A stretch of 64,000 bases of DNA, from assembly GCA_963573385.1 (NCBI GenBank), contig CAUYLG010022036.1, positions 1 to 64,000 of the forward strand. Direction: 5' to 3'. The translations under genes were made by a program, and so were the position numbers. Below are positions 50,062 to 62,361 of the stretch, one piece after another (positions within the stretch are counted from its first letter, which is position 1; the number at the start of each line of letters is the position of its first letter). Below the pieces are notes generated by a model. That model was not told the DNA's origin and searched no databases. It was given only the letters and a program-made list of their open reading frames with translations. Source of the DNA: Cacajao melanocephalus. Lineage: Eukaryota > Chordata > Mammalia > Primates > Pitheciidae.

Positions 50062-50203
50062 ACCTTAAGAAATATGTAACAAATGGATATACCAAGTCCT
50101 GACTGATAGAAACGCATCTCTATGACATGACTCCCACCTTAAGAAAATATATAACAAATGGATATATATCAAGTCCTGATTTATAGAAATGCATCTCTAT
50201 GAC
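50062..50203. repeat. Tandem duplication, about 74-bp unit
   Basis: Two copies of accttaagaaa..aacaaatggatata..tcaagtcctga...gcatctctatgaca, starting at 50062 and 50136, with several differences. Confidence 0.9.
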
Positions 50204-52039
50204 AGAATATGGAAAAGGAAGCAGAATATTTACTGTCTTAGATCATAGCTTAGAATGGCAATTTCCCATTAATTATGCTTTTGTTGATTAAAAAAGTCAA
50301 ATTATAGTTACAAGGCAACTATCTAGAAAGCATGCCAATAGAAATTGGCAGAGAAAACAACCAAAACAATGATAGCTGGTAATTACTGATAACTTTGGAA
50401 TGCAATAAAAGGCACATGTTTGAGCAGAGTTGTGTTAAAGGAAGTGTTAATGGCAGAACTAGAATTTTCTCTTTGCTGTGGCTGACCTATTCAATCTTTT
50501 AAGTCATGCAATAATTAAACGTCTTCTGGTGATCCAGAGGCACTGCTAAGGAACACAGAAGCCTCACAATAGTCAGTGACACACATACAGATGATCAGTC
50601 AACAGACGGATATACACACAAATCACTCATCTCAGGAATTCAACACTTTCCATGTGGAACATGGATGTTCCTTTGAGCTTAGTACTAATAATAACACTCA
50701 GAAACTCATTTAGGAAGTATGATTATGGTTTACTCTAATTGCTCATAAAAGACAAAAGAGCAAAGGTGCTGATATGCATCTTTCTAACCTTGGTGTGACT
50801 TTTTTTTTGTTTCTTTTCATAAACAAAAAAAACCAAAAGCAACAACCAGCAAAGCTCTGCTTAAAACTAACTTTGTGTCATTAGGGCAAGAGGACGTGTT
50901 TAAGAAAAGCTACAACTATAAATCACATGTGATCCTTACTTAAAAGCTACCAAGTGTTAACGACTTTAAAAATTTTAATGTTTTCTCCAATTTTAAAGAA
51001 TTTAATTACTTTTGTAGTTATAGAAATTTCACTAAGTATTCTCAGTGAGGCATATGCTTTCTATATGTTGTTCTGAATGAGAAGAAGTGCCAGTGCTATT
51101 TCGTTTTTGAAAACTATTCTCGTTCCATTTTAAGCGTTAAGGACACTGGCTACCATGTTTTATATTTATTGTGGTTTCACAATAAATGCTATATACATTG
51201 TTAGTTGGGATAATTCTTAATGGTCATCAGATGAAACTCCTTAAATTTTTATAGTTTTAGTATTTGACTGACAATCTTGATTGACAAAGAAGCTTAAGTT
51301 TATTGAGGGTTTAAATTGTATTTCAACTCTGCACAGTGTTTTCAATGATTATCTTCTTCTGCTTTTATTATTATGTTCAGGTTTAATTATTGTGGGGTAA
51401 GATAATGTTTTCATATTATTTTCTACTTTATCAAGCATACAGAGCTCCTAAACAAATGCTTTATTAAATTTTTTTAAAACAATATTAACATTATTCACCT
51501 ACGAACATATCCAATCTAGATGGGATGTAAAGTTTTTGGTAATGTAATCCCAGCAGAGTTTTTATGATTGTCTCATGGAATAATGAAATTGTAGAAATAC
51601 GGTTCTGATTTACGGTTCAAGTCAGCTAGAGGCAAATTCCTGGTGACTGCTAAGTACTTTTCCAGATCAAACATTAGGCCCAATTAATCAACATTTCCAA
51701 ATTTACAGTCAAATGAGTATTTATGAGCTTTAAAAAAGTGTGCTCACTTTTACTTTCCTGTTAGAGAACATAAATGCATATGCCACTGATTCCTAAGGAA
51801 GATCTTTTTGCCAGGGTCTCAGGAGGACTTTTGTTCAAAGAGTACTACCCCTCTGCCTCCTTTGTATCCCAGGGAATCACGGAATTAGTGAGTCACAGCT
51901 ACTAATAGCAGTGTGTCAAATCCCTTCAAGAATGTTTTGAGACCCACTGGGCCTTTTGCACTAGAAATGTGTAGGCTTCATGGATAAGCAACAGAATAAG
52001 GATTCAGTCCCTCACCAACTTTATCCACTAACTGCAAGG

Positions 52040-52180
52040 GTGAAATCTGTGTTCATTCATTCACTTAGAAATTCCATGAATGCATATTCACTCAACACCT
52101 GCTACAGGTCAGGCACTGTGCCAGGTGTCGGGATACAACTGGTGGACCAGTCACCGTCCTCGCCTTCAAGAAGCTCAAGA
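52040..52180 (+). repeat. L2-like relic
   Basis: Text such as cattcattcacttagaaatt and ggcactgtgccaggtgtcgg is typical of old L2-class 3' sequence. Name tentative. Confidence 0.5.
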
Positions 52181-53539
52181 TCTCATAAAGAACAGTGTGC
52201 CATGGACACGCAGCCTGAGGAGCCTCCAACCTACTATTGAGGAATCAGGGACATTCCCTGGGGGAAGTAGGGCTGTGCTGGCACCTGGAGGATGGAATGG
52301 AGTTCTCCATGTGAAGAAAGAGGTGGTGGGGAGAGCTTTTCCTGGTGGGAGGAGCAGCCTTTACAGAGGCCTGGCAAGACGGGAATGGAAAGTTCTCTGT
52401 GTAGCTAGAACCTAGAGAGGCAGAGAGGGTGGGAAGAGAGAGGAGGCTAAAGAGGTCAGCTGAAGCCCAATCACAGGCCTTCTATAAATTATGTCAGGGT
52501 TTTAGATTTTGCTCGAAGCACAGTGAAGAGCCAGGAGAAAATGTTGAGCTGGAGGTTTTGTTAAGATTTTCTAAGGATTGCCTTCGCTGTGGTGTGGAAG
52601 CTAAACTGGAGAGGCAGGGAAATGCATGAGGTGCCTGTCACTGGAGCCCAGGCACGGACAACCGTGGGCCAGAAGAGAGGAGTGGCAGGGACACTTCTGG
52701 CAGGCAGATACTGAGTCCACTGGAGGGGAGGGGAAAATCCAAGATGATCCTTTGGAAAACGAGGCAGATGGAGAGGCCATGTCAAGATTCAAAACAGCAG
52801 CACAGAATTGCCCAGGTATTGTGTATATTTTTCAAAAATTAAAAATGAAAAGAGCAAAGGAATGCTCCCAAACCATCTTGGAGTCCAGAGACATGAGAAT
52901 GCATGGATAAGGCCTTGGCATCCCTCACTGCTGGCCGTGTGCTGCGACACCACTCGTATTCAGCAAGCCTGTTCTCCACCCTCTAGCTTGTCTTTTTAAA
53001 CACGCCAGAATCTCATGTCAACTATATCCATATGCAGCCAGTCTCTGCATCACCAATGCCCACTTGGCTCTTTTTGTTTTCAGATTTATAGAGGGAATTG
53101 AAATGAAGTCAGGACTAATTTTTTTAAAAAATGATGATGTAATCCTGTGCTGGAAAGGCTGACCCCAGTGATCCATATGGCCAGCTCAAACCATCGTGCT
53201 TAAGATTGGTCCTCTCCAGAACTGTTTAGGAGGGATAAAAGTTTTGGTTCTTTGCATTTCTCCATAAGATAGCCATTCTCATTTCCTTCTAAGTTTCTAA
53301 GTTCCTTCTACTTATCTTCTCCTGTGGCTGCAGGGACCTATCCACACTCGAACCTCTGTCACACTCATGGCTACTGGTCCTGTGTGGCAACTACTTAGGG
53401 CCTAAGTTTCTGATAAAGTAAACCAAGTATACTTCAGTATGAATTAGCCAATAAATAAATTAATTTATACTGCAAAATTATCAAATAAGCAAATCAAATA
53501 ACAACTACCACTTGATGTGTTTCCTGCCCAGCTATGCCC

Positions 53540-53790
53540 GGAGTGGCTGTCTAGCAGTGATCAAGTGCACCAGGCGTGAGGATGCCCAGGTACTTCCAGC
53601 TCCCACCAGCTATGTGTCCCTGGGGCAAAGAGAGGTCATGTGCGTTTCAGTCTCTTCATCTGTAAAATGGAAATGCCATGTGTCTGCTTAATAGGACTGT
53701 TGGAAACTTCACATGAGATAAGGCATAAATTACTAATTACAGAGCCTGGCTTATAGTAAGTGCTCAGTAAAGACTTGCAATTATTGTTAT
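53540..53790 (+). repeat. MIR relic
   Basis: Well-preserved MIR features: gtctcttcatctgtaaaatg and gcctggcttatagtaagtgc followed by tcagtaaa. Confidence 0.8.
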
Positions 53791-53984
53791 TGCTATTATT
53801 CTTGCTATTGGAGGAGTCTTTAAAGTCTTTGTGAATCCAAAGACAAGTGGCATGTGGGGATTTCAGCCACAATGAAAGCGTCAATGTATAAACCCTAAAG
53901 GGAGCAAAGGGAGGGTTTTTTAGGTGTGCATTTGTTTTAACCATAGAAGAGGCTGTTTATTTTGCACAAACTCTGATCTAGTCT

Positions 53985-54115
53985 TGCATGGATATTAAAT
54001 GATAGACTTGAAGTTCCTCAAGGTAGAGACTGTGACCCGTTCCCCACTGTGCACCTCGCATAAAGCCTGGCACGTAGTTGGTGCTCTATCAGTTTTGCCG
54101 AATGAGTAAATAATT
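53985..54115 (+). repeat. L2 3' end relic
   Basis: Typical L2 3' text: gaagttcctcaaggtagaga, cctggcacgtagttggtgct, and gaatgagtaaata. Confidence 0.75.
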
Positions 54116-55228
54116 GAAACATCCTGGCGGGAAAGCGTCTAAAACCAGTCCTGTCTCCTGACGCCACAGCTACCGAAGCATTCCAATACAATTCCAATGT
54201 TCATTATCCTGAGTCTCGTACATTATTAGAATGATCATTAACGTTTTGTTATTCACATTTAAATCTGAGATTTATTATTCTGCAGTTTTCAATTTTATGC
54301 AATGGTGACACTGTGTTTCACTCAATTCTTATTTGGAAAGTTCAGAGTAGCATGATACTCAATCATAGAAACTAGTAAACGGGTTAGAAATTTGCAATGG
54401 TGCCTGCAAATCAGTGATTTTTTTTTTCTTTCAGTTTTTCTTTTGTAGTCCTGTTACTCTAAAAGTATGAGTTATTTAAAGAAAGGGTAAGAAGGCTTAG
54501 ATACATATCATGTATGAATTATCTGATGATAAGGTTTTGAACGTGCTTCTCCAGAACACAACCACAAATACAGCGTTTCAAAAACTAAATCAAGGACACT
54601 CATGTTGGGTGTGGCAAGGCTCAGGCTGCCAATGAAACCACAGGGCTGGCCTTGCATTATATATGAGTGTGATTTCTTAGAGACTCTTAAAGGAGCTAAC
54701 AAAGAAAACTCTCTTTTTCCTCTTCACTGACACTTAAAATTCTTTTAAAGCAAAAATGAGAGTACATTGCAATTGATTGCAAATGTTTACCTAGAAGTAG
54801 GTTTGGATGGAGGTGCAGAGGAACTGTGAGGTTTCAAAGAGATCCTGAGGGCACTGATTTCTGAGGGGAAGCAAAGGACATGCAAGGGAGTACTGGGGAA
54901 TCCAAACCAAAGAAGGTCAAGGGACAGCCTATGTGGGAAGCTGCACTTTGAGGAGGCAAGTGGCTCTTCTTCAGTGCATAGATATTTTTGTCTGCATATA
55001 ATTAAATAATTGGAAAAAATACTGCAAAGTGAAATATAATCTTGATCCATTAGAATGACAATCAATCAGGAAGCTTGAGGCTTGGTAACCTGAGGAGGGA
55101 TTTAATAAGAAGCAATTAAAACGACTTGTTATAAAAAGGGCATTTGGAAAATTTCCCCTTCATCCAAAGAAATATTAAAAAGCCAATATGGAAAACCAGG
55201 GATAGAACTGCCTGGGTCCATGTGTATT

Positions 55229-55358
55229 GCGGAGATTATAAAGTTTTAAGTTTCATAATCAGAGGTTCAACTCCTCTTCTTAACAATATGTCTATAATTA
55301 ACCTCCTCCTACTTATTATCCCCACCCTAATCGCTATAGCATTCCTTACACTCATTTA
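55229..55358 (+). pseudogene. Nuclear mitochondrial insertion (tRNA-Leu(UUR) 3' half and start of ND1)
   Basis: The text cagaggttcaactcctcttc ttaaca is the T-arm and acceptor stem of mitochondrial tRNA-Leu(UUR). It is followed directly, as in mtDNA, by the first codons of ND1 (under the mitochondrial code: MSMINLLLLIIPTLIAMAF). The divergence from human mtDNA is clear, so it is an old NUMT. The left edge is uncertain; it may reach to about 55185. Confidence 0.85.
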
Positions 55359-55487
55359 ACTCATTAATGATTTTTCTTATTAGCAAGCTATGATAGCAAT
55401 TAAGTACTGTATTCATGAACGTTTTTTAAAAGTTAAACTCTGGTTAATGATTAGGCACAGTTATAGTTACATGCAAATGAATCTTGC

Positions 55488-55620
55488 ATATAAATATATA
55501 TGTATATGTGTGCGTACATATAGATATACATATATATATACACATGTGTATGCACATGTGTATATATGTGTATATATATACACCTACATGTGTATATATA
55601 TTAATACACATGTGCGTGCA
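55488..55620. repeat. TA/TG-rich simple repeat
   Basis: Alternating tatata and tgtgt blocks (cacatgtgtatgcacatgtg ...). Low-complexity ORFs on both strands here are artefacts. The sequence can adopt Z-DNA-like or cruciform forms. Confidence 0.9.
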
Positions 55621-55845
55621 CACACAAAAATATTTGGTCAGTAAAGACAATATATTAGAATGTTTATCTTTCAATTCTGAGATGAGATGTACAAATCATG
55701 ATACAAAATAAACATGATTTCTAACTAATGACAAATAAATACATTACCTTTGTGACAAAAATTGCTAACGGATCTGAAATTCAGGTTTATTTGGTTACCC
55801 TGGGAGCCTAACGAGCTGGCATTCTGTTTAATGACAAGTGCTTAC

Positions 55846-55960
55846 TGGTCTTTCATGCTGCAGGATTGATGACTTGCCAGGTTCATATTCAAAAATACTC
55901 CTTGGCTCAGACCGAAATTTTCTTGTGTCCACTTTTCTGTCTGGAGGATCCCAGTCATGC
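55846..55960 (-). CDS. SORBS2: SORBS2 exon: conserved SORBS linker (HDWDPPDRK...)
   Basis: A 115-nt exon reading (K)[15 protein letters not shown] through to [14 protein letters not shown]1 has a closely similar DWDPPDKKVDTRK segment, so this linker is conserved across the family. It contains a FEYEPGKSS stretch. The acceptor is TTATTTCTAG and the donor is CCA|GTAAGC. It ends in phase 0, so it can join either the cassette exon at 46954-47037 or, if both cassettes are skipped, directly the ASLYQSS exon at 39922-39971. Confidence 0.95.
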
Positions 55961-56629
55961 CTAGAAATAAACAACAAATCACACATTAAAATAATCCTTT
56001 TTGCTTAAAGCAATTGTGTAAAACCAGTTGTTATCTGTTTTCAAAGTTACTTTTAGCATAGCTTACAAAAAATCCCTCGGGATAAAAAGTTAATCTGTGA
56101 AAAATACCACATGTCCTCCCACTGGCTCAAAAACTCATATGAGGGGTTTGTAGATGTGCAGAGAGTGACCTGTGAGTGAGCCTCTGGGTCGCTAATGGCA
56201 GCTGTGTATGTTTGTGCTTAAAATAGGTGGCAATATGCTCTGCTGAACTACGTGCGTTTAACCCACCATTTTGTGACCTTTGTGATCTTTGATCCAAAGT
56301 GACAAGGAGTAACGCACACACCATGTTTGATCTTATTTCTTGCAAGTGGCGTCACTGTTTGTCTGAGAAGAGTACAGAAGTGTCATGTGGGTTGGCACAC
56401 ACCAGAGCAAGCAGTGTGGGACAGGAGGTCATCTTTTGGTGTGAGCCTTGAAAAAGCAGGGTCAAACATCTCACTCACAGGAACCAGCACTTTCCCCCCA
56501 AGGAATATCTTTCAAGAGGTTGTCGGAGGGCTTACAAAGTAAAGCTTCAAAAGATTTCACAAAATCAAGCTTTTCTAGGTTGCTGAGCTAAAGAAGAAGG
56601 CTACTTTTGGGTCTTTTAAAAATTATTTT

Positions 56630-56747
56630 ATTTTTTTAAGAGACAGAGTCTCCCTCTGTTGCCCAGGCTGGAGTGGAGTGGTGTGATCATAGCTCACTGC
56701 AGTCTCAAACTCCTGGGCTCAAGCCATCCTCTCTCCTCAGCCTCCCA
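56630..56747 (-). mobile_element. Alu monomer fragment
   Basis: Single reverse-complement Alu monomer (agacagagtctccctctgtt ... cagcctcccag); old and diverged. Confidence 0.88.
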
Positions 56748-57329
56748 GGGGCCACGATTTTTAGGAGCAAAGATTTTCTGACTATAGATTGGGGCAATTC
56801 TGATTCCATGGAATGGAATGCAATTCTGGCTCCATGGCATGTTGGAAATAAAGACAGAATTAGGGGCAAGTCCTAGCTTTCTACTAAATTCATGATTGAT
56901 ATGGAACAAGATCCATTAAACTTTCTCAGCCTTCATTTTTCCACTTGTGGAAAACACAGATAGCAATAATGTGTTGTTCTTCCTTGCAGAGGAGTTTTGA
57001 GCATTACATGAGACTATACATATGAAAGCCATATGCAATTTCTAAGGGGTTATCATATCTTTTAATGAGATATTTAATTTTAACAAAACGTATCAGACAG
57101 GTAATACCTTTAAATCAAAATGTTAATTTTGGTTCTTTTTTGATGACAAAGATAACAATTTATGTCTAGAAAACTGTTTCTCAATTTTAAGACCTCACAT
57201 AATTCATCCTGAGGAGGCTGGTATTAAAATGAGAACCCAATTCACACATGATGTGTGTGTTTTGGTGGAATGCATGCTGTACCCTATATGATAATCAATC
57301 ACTCTTTTATATAATTTTGGTTTGTTTAT

Positions 57330-57758
57330 TTAGTAGAGATGGGATTTTGCCATGTTGGCCAGGCTACTCTCGAACTCCTGGCCTCAAGCAATCCATACAC
57401 CATGGCTTTCCAAAGTGCTGGGACTGACAGGGCGCGGTGGCTCACACCTGTAATCCCAGCACTTTGTGAGGCTGTGGTGGGTAGATCACAAGGTCAAGAG
57501 TTCAAGACCATCCTGGCCAACATGGTGAAACCCCGTCTCTACTAAAAATACAAAAATTAGCCAGGTGTAGTGGTAGGTGTCTGTAATCCCAGCTACTTGG
57601 GTGGCTGAGGCAAAGAATTGCTTGAACCTGGGAGGCTGAGGTTGTAGTGAACTGAGATCGTGCCACTGACTCCAGGCTGGGCAACAGAGCAAGACTCTGC
57701 CTCAAAAAAAAAAAAAAAAAAATGCTGGGACTACAGGCATCAGCCACCATACCTGGCT
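57330..57758 (-). mobile_element. Alu fragment interrupted by a second Alu
   Basis: A minus-strand Alu piece (57330-57424) stops at aaagtgctgggac and resumes at 57723 with the same tgctgggac, then tacaggcatcagccacca. Between them lies a plus-strand Alu. Confidence 0.9.
57425..57720 (+). mobile_element. Alu nested inside an older Alu
   Basis: Full plus-strand Alu with an A-run; the host's AAAGTGCTGGGAC is duplicated at its ends (57412-57424 and about 57719-57731). Confidence 0.92.
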
Positions 57759-57854
57759 GGATCATCAATTATTCTTAATGGTACAATAGGGTGTTGAATA
57801 CAATTTTTCTGGAATGGGTATGATAGGAATAATTTTTATATTCTTATTTATTAA

Positions 57855-58090
57855 TTGCTAGGATAGCATAGGCTTTGGATTTAATCAGAGCTGAGCTTGG
57901 ACCCTGGCTTGAACATACTAGCTGTATGAGCTGAGCAACTTCCTTCAATTTTCTAAACTGCAGTTTCTTCCTCTCTAAAATAGAACATAGCTCACTGGGT
58001 TGTTCTCAGAATCAAATGATATGATACAGAAAAAGTGCTTAGCCTGGTGCTTGGCTCATAATAAGTGCTCAATAAAGGTTACCTATAAGT
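57855..58090 (+). repeat. MIR relic
   Basis: Near full-length MIR: gctttggatttaatcagagc, ctgagcaacttccttcaatt, and ataataagtgctcaataaag. Confidence 0.85.
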
Positions 58091-58507
58091 AGAAGAAGTA
58101 GTCATAATCCCAATAAAAATGACCCAATAAAAATGTATTTATAAATTTTTATTTCCATGTGGCGAGTTTGTATAAAAATATCTCAGTGGAGAAATGAAAA
58201 CTTGTATTAGCTTGAAAAACTGGTAGAACCAAGTCATAGCCATTTTTTAGCTAACGCCTCATTATGATTTATGAATGACTTTCCCTGCTTACAAAAATGT
58301 ATCTTATTAATAGACCTGGGGAAATAGAAAATTAACTGCATAGCCCTTTACCTGGTATACCAGAGGAAGTACATGTCAATTACTTCTATTTACTTGTCTC
58401 TTTTACGTATGTAGTGATCACAAAGCAGAAACTGTGCCCATATTACTTCAAGTCTAATTTAGGGCACTCCAGTATCATGAAACAACACAGTAAAAACATT
58501 TGCTAAT

Positions 58508-58928
<421 letters not shown>

Positions 58929-58973
58929 TTATCCCAAGCTACATAGAAGCTGCTCTGGGGGGAAATGCCTTAC

Positions 58974-59163
58974 TTTTCTGTTGAAGACCGATCTCTTGGT
59001 CGAAGCGGTGGGACTGGCGGCGGAACATGTGGGGGAGGCACTGGGGAGGACGCATCTTTAAAGGCATGGGTGCTGTTGTCAGAGTGGCTTTTGGAAAGAG
59101 GTCTGTAGGTTTGGGTCTTTGCAGCGGGGTGTGACTGAGCACTGTACGGTGGGTTATACAGAC
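58974..59163 (-). CDS. SORBS2: SORBS2 exon: proline-rich linker after SoHo
   Basis: A 190-nt exon beginning (G)[15 protein letters not shown] and ending RPRDRSSTE(K). It carries a dense proline tract, [16 protein letters not shown], with PxxP and PPLRPR-type SH3 ligand motifs. This may allow intramolecular contact with the protein's own SH3 domains or binding of other SH3 proteins (inference). The acceptor is TCACGACAG and the donor is GAAAA|GTAAGG; phase 1 in and phase 2 out, matching the split Lys codon that opens the 55846-55960 exon. Confidence 0.95.
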
Positions 59164-61417
59164 CTGTCGTGACAGAAAACAAGGGCAGACAAAAAACAGA
59201 AGCAAATAACCTCTTAAAAAATGCCTTAAATTCCTTGTCCCCCTCAAAATAGCCAATGATTGCATAGAAATGATCAATAAGCATATTCATAATGCCTACA
59301 TTAGAAGGTAGTTTCTTATTAATTTATTAATATTATTAATTTACTAATGTCTATTAATTTATTACAGATTTATTCTGTACATAAGCCCTGATTAGAGTAA
59401 ATCTTTGTCAATTAAATTGTCAATAAGCATATTCATAATGCATACATTAGAAGGTAGTTTCTTATTAATTTACTAAAGTCTGTTAATTTATTAATTACAG
59501 ATTTATTCTGTACATAAGCCCTGATTACAGTAAATCTTTGTCAATTGTTTCAGAATTAGTAATAATTCAGACTGGTATTAGGAATAAACTTATAAGTACT
59601 CAGCAAATTTTCTCTTCAATTGTATACACTAATAACATAGTTAAGGTTTCAGGGAAAGATCAAAAATAGAACTGTTTCCAAATACCTTCTAATACTTTAA
59701 AAACCCTGATTTACATATGAAAATCGACATGCTGATTGTCAAATAAAATATTGCACACAGTTGTGTTTATAAAGGGCTGTGCATGGTACAAGGAAATATT
59801 AGTCCTCAATATGCTTAGAGTGTGCCTGGGAAATCAGATACAAATAGAATTATGATGGAAAATAATTGGTAAAATATAATAAAGACCAAATGAAGAAAAC
59901 ACATATTAAGAATTAAAGGATGTTAGTAGGTGGTAGATTGCCCAGAGAAGATATTATGAAACCCATGCATTCAGAGTCAGCCCTGAAGAATGAGTTTGGG
60001 TGGGCAGGGCAGGAGTGGAGCAGGGACGTACAGAAAGAAAGGCAGAAAAATACAAGATGTTAAGCATGGGATGCACCGTTAGTACACAGCAAAGGAGACT
60101 AGCTGCAGTTACTCATCTACTGATCAAATGCTCAGCTTGTAGGGCTCTACAAAGTAATATGTCACTGCTGTTCCATTCACTCATTACTAATGTGACACAA
60201 ACCTCAATATTAAAACAGTTATAAAAATTCTAAATTTCCCACAACCCAGTCATTCGGGCTAATTCTGTTTGTACTCGTTTGCTGCTCCTGAAAGTTCATG
60301 CAAGTTTCCACAGCAAATGAAAGGAGAGAACGTCTACACTTACAGTTTGGCTTGGATTCAACAGCCGGACTTCAACTTTTGAGCTAAATAGGTGAGTTTG
60401 GTGTGTGTGGGAGCAGGGATGAAAGTTCAGGGAAGCTTCTTTGTGGGTCTCAGGCTATCACTGGGGGGAGCCAAGACCTAAACCCAGAGGGCTTGCTGAG
60501 ATTCTTCTATTGAGTTTTCCTCTATCTATTTGTCTTTGGAGATAGGAGCACACTTCCAAATAGTGAAAGGGCCTGAGTGTGGTCTCCGGGTGTGCAGAAC
60601 GGGGAGGATCATGCGACCCCAGGCTGGCCAGGGGATCCCAGATGATCTTGCAGCTGCTGAAGGGGAGGGGAGCAGTGCAAGTCTCAGAGCCTGGTCTAAA
60701 GAAAGAAGAAAAAAAATAGTTGTGCACCTGTCCTGAGCCCCTGGCTGGGCAGGAAGAGGAGGCCTGGGTAGAATCCCCTGAGGCAACATTCAGAAGAAAG
60801 TGATGAAAGGAAAACCATTTCTCAGGGGTCCCTCCCTCCAGCCTGCAGACCTCTGAACCAGATACCAATGCACGCCAATCCAAGTGGCAATGCCTGGAAC
60901 TGAAGTCGTTCTATTATGACCACTGGCAATTCTGAGTCAGAAAAGTCGCCCTGCCAAGGGGGATTTTGAAAATCTTTCAATGAATGGTTGCATTTTGGAG
61001 CAAAAAGCAGGGACAAGGTCACAGAATACTTTGCTTGACTTGTTTTTTTGTGAAGTGCATCTGAAAGATCTTACACAATTGTAATCTTTCTCTCCGCTGA
61101 TAAAAGATCTTTATCTTACTTTGTACCCTGGGTTACAGTGTGTCCTTTCAGGCTGTCCTTCACATTTTGGTTAAACATTCCTGAAGCTGAGAATAAACCA
61201 ACAGTGGGAATGAATGAGATAAGGCAGTATTAGTTCTCATTTCCATGAGAAAAGTCAATCCTTTTGTTAAGTAAGCTCTGAGAAAAGAAAAGAAATCATC
61301 CTCCTAATATATGAACTGAAAACATGTGCTCAAACAGAAGGGTAAAAAAAGTGACTGCAGTTCTTCCAACATTGCTGCACATAAAATAGTCATTGCATGC
61401 AAGGGAACCCATCCTAC
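59164..61417 (-). other. SORBS2: SORBS2 intron
   Basis: Holds a 146-bp tandem duplication (59274-59546). The remainder to 61417, including a less AT-rich patch near 60400-60900, shows only chance ORFs. Confidence 0.8.
59274..59546. repeat. Tandem duplication, about 146-bp unit
   Basis: TCAATAAGCATATTCATAAT begins both units (59274 and 59420) and both end with ccctgatta.agtaaatctttg. Small indels in a tta-rich middle part separate them. Confidence 0.93.
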
Positions 61418-61462
61418 CTGCATTATATGTATAAGGAGTATTATACATGTCTGTGTCATCAT
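61418..61462 (-). CDS. SORBS2: SORBS2 exon: SoHo C-terminal extension
   Basis: A 45-nt exon encodes DDDTDMYNTPYTYNA with split Asp and Gly codons at its edges (phase 1/1). The acceptor is TTTTCCAG and the donor is CAG|GTAGGA. It continues the SoHo region with an acidic patch followed by Tyr-rich residues. Its length is a multiple of three, so skipping it would keep the frame, and alternative use is possible. A SORBS2 assignment is firm because both neighbours join in frame. Confidence 0.93.
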
Positions 61463-62294
<832 letters not shown>

Positions 62295-62361
62295 CTGGTT
62301 TGTGCACCATGTGAATCTGCTTAAACATCGTCTTGTACCAGTCCTTCGGCCGGTCAACTGT
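62295..62361 (-). CDS. SORBS2: SORBS2 exon: SoHo domain core
   Basis: The exon reads [20 protein letters not shown] and then KP. This is the hallmark tryptophan/methionine-rich core of the sorbin homology (SoHo) domain, which in this family mediates flotillin/lipid-raft association. It is 67 nt, phase 0 in and phase 1 out. The donor is CCAG|GTATGT. The acceptor is TTATTACAG; a second AG four bases downstream (TACAG|ACAG) would shift the frame, so the upstream AG is chosen. It joins the next exon (61418-61462) through a split Asp codon. It is the most 5' exon seen in the window. Confidence 0.95.

Larger units (their letters stand above)
47038..55845 (-). other. SORBS2: SORBS2 intron with GC-rich segment
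   Basis: 8.8 kb. From 47220 to 48160 it is GC-rich (see promoter entry). Beyond are an Alu monomer (48554-48683), a CpG-retaining AT-rich block (49060-49330), a 74-bp tandem duplication (50062-50203), L2/MIR relics (52040-54115), a mitochondrial insertion (about 55229-55358) and a TA/TG repeat (55488-55620). Confidence 0.8.

Noticed and set aside
55260..55340. Functional tRNA gene
   Set aside because: Only the 3' half of a mitochondrial tRNA-Leu remains, within a NUMT.
55444..55711. Tyr/His/Ile-rich ORFs on both strands
   Set aside because: Translation of a TA/TG simple repeat.
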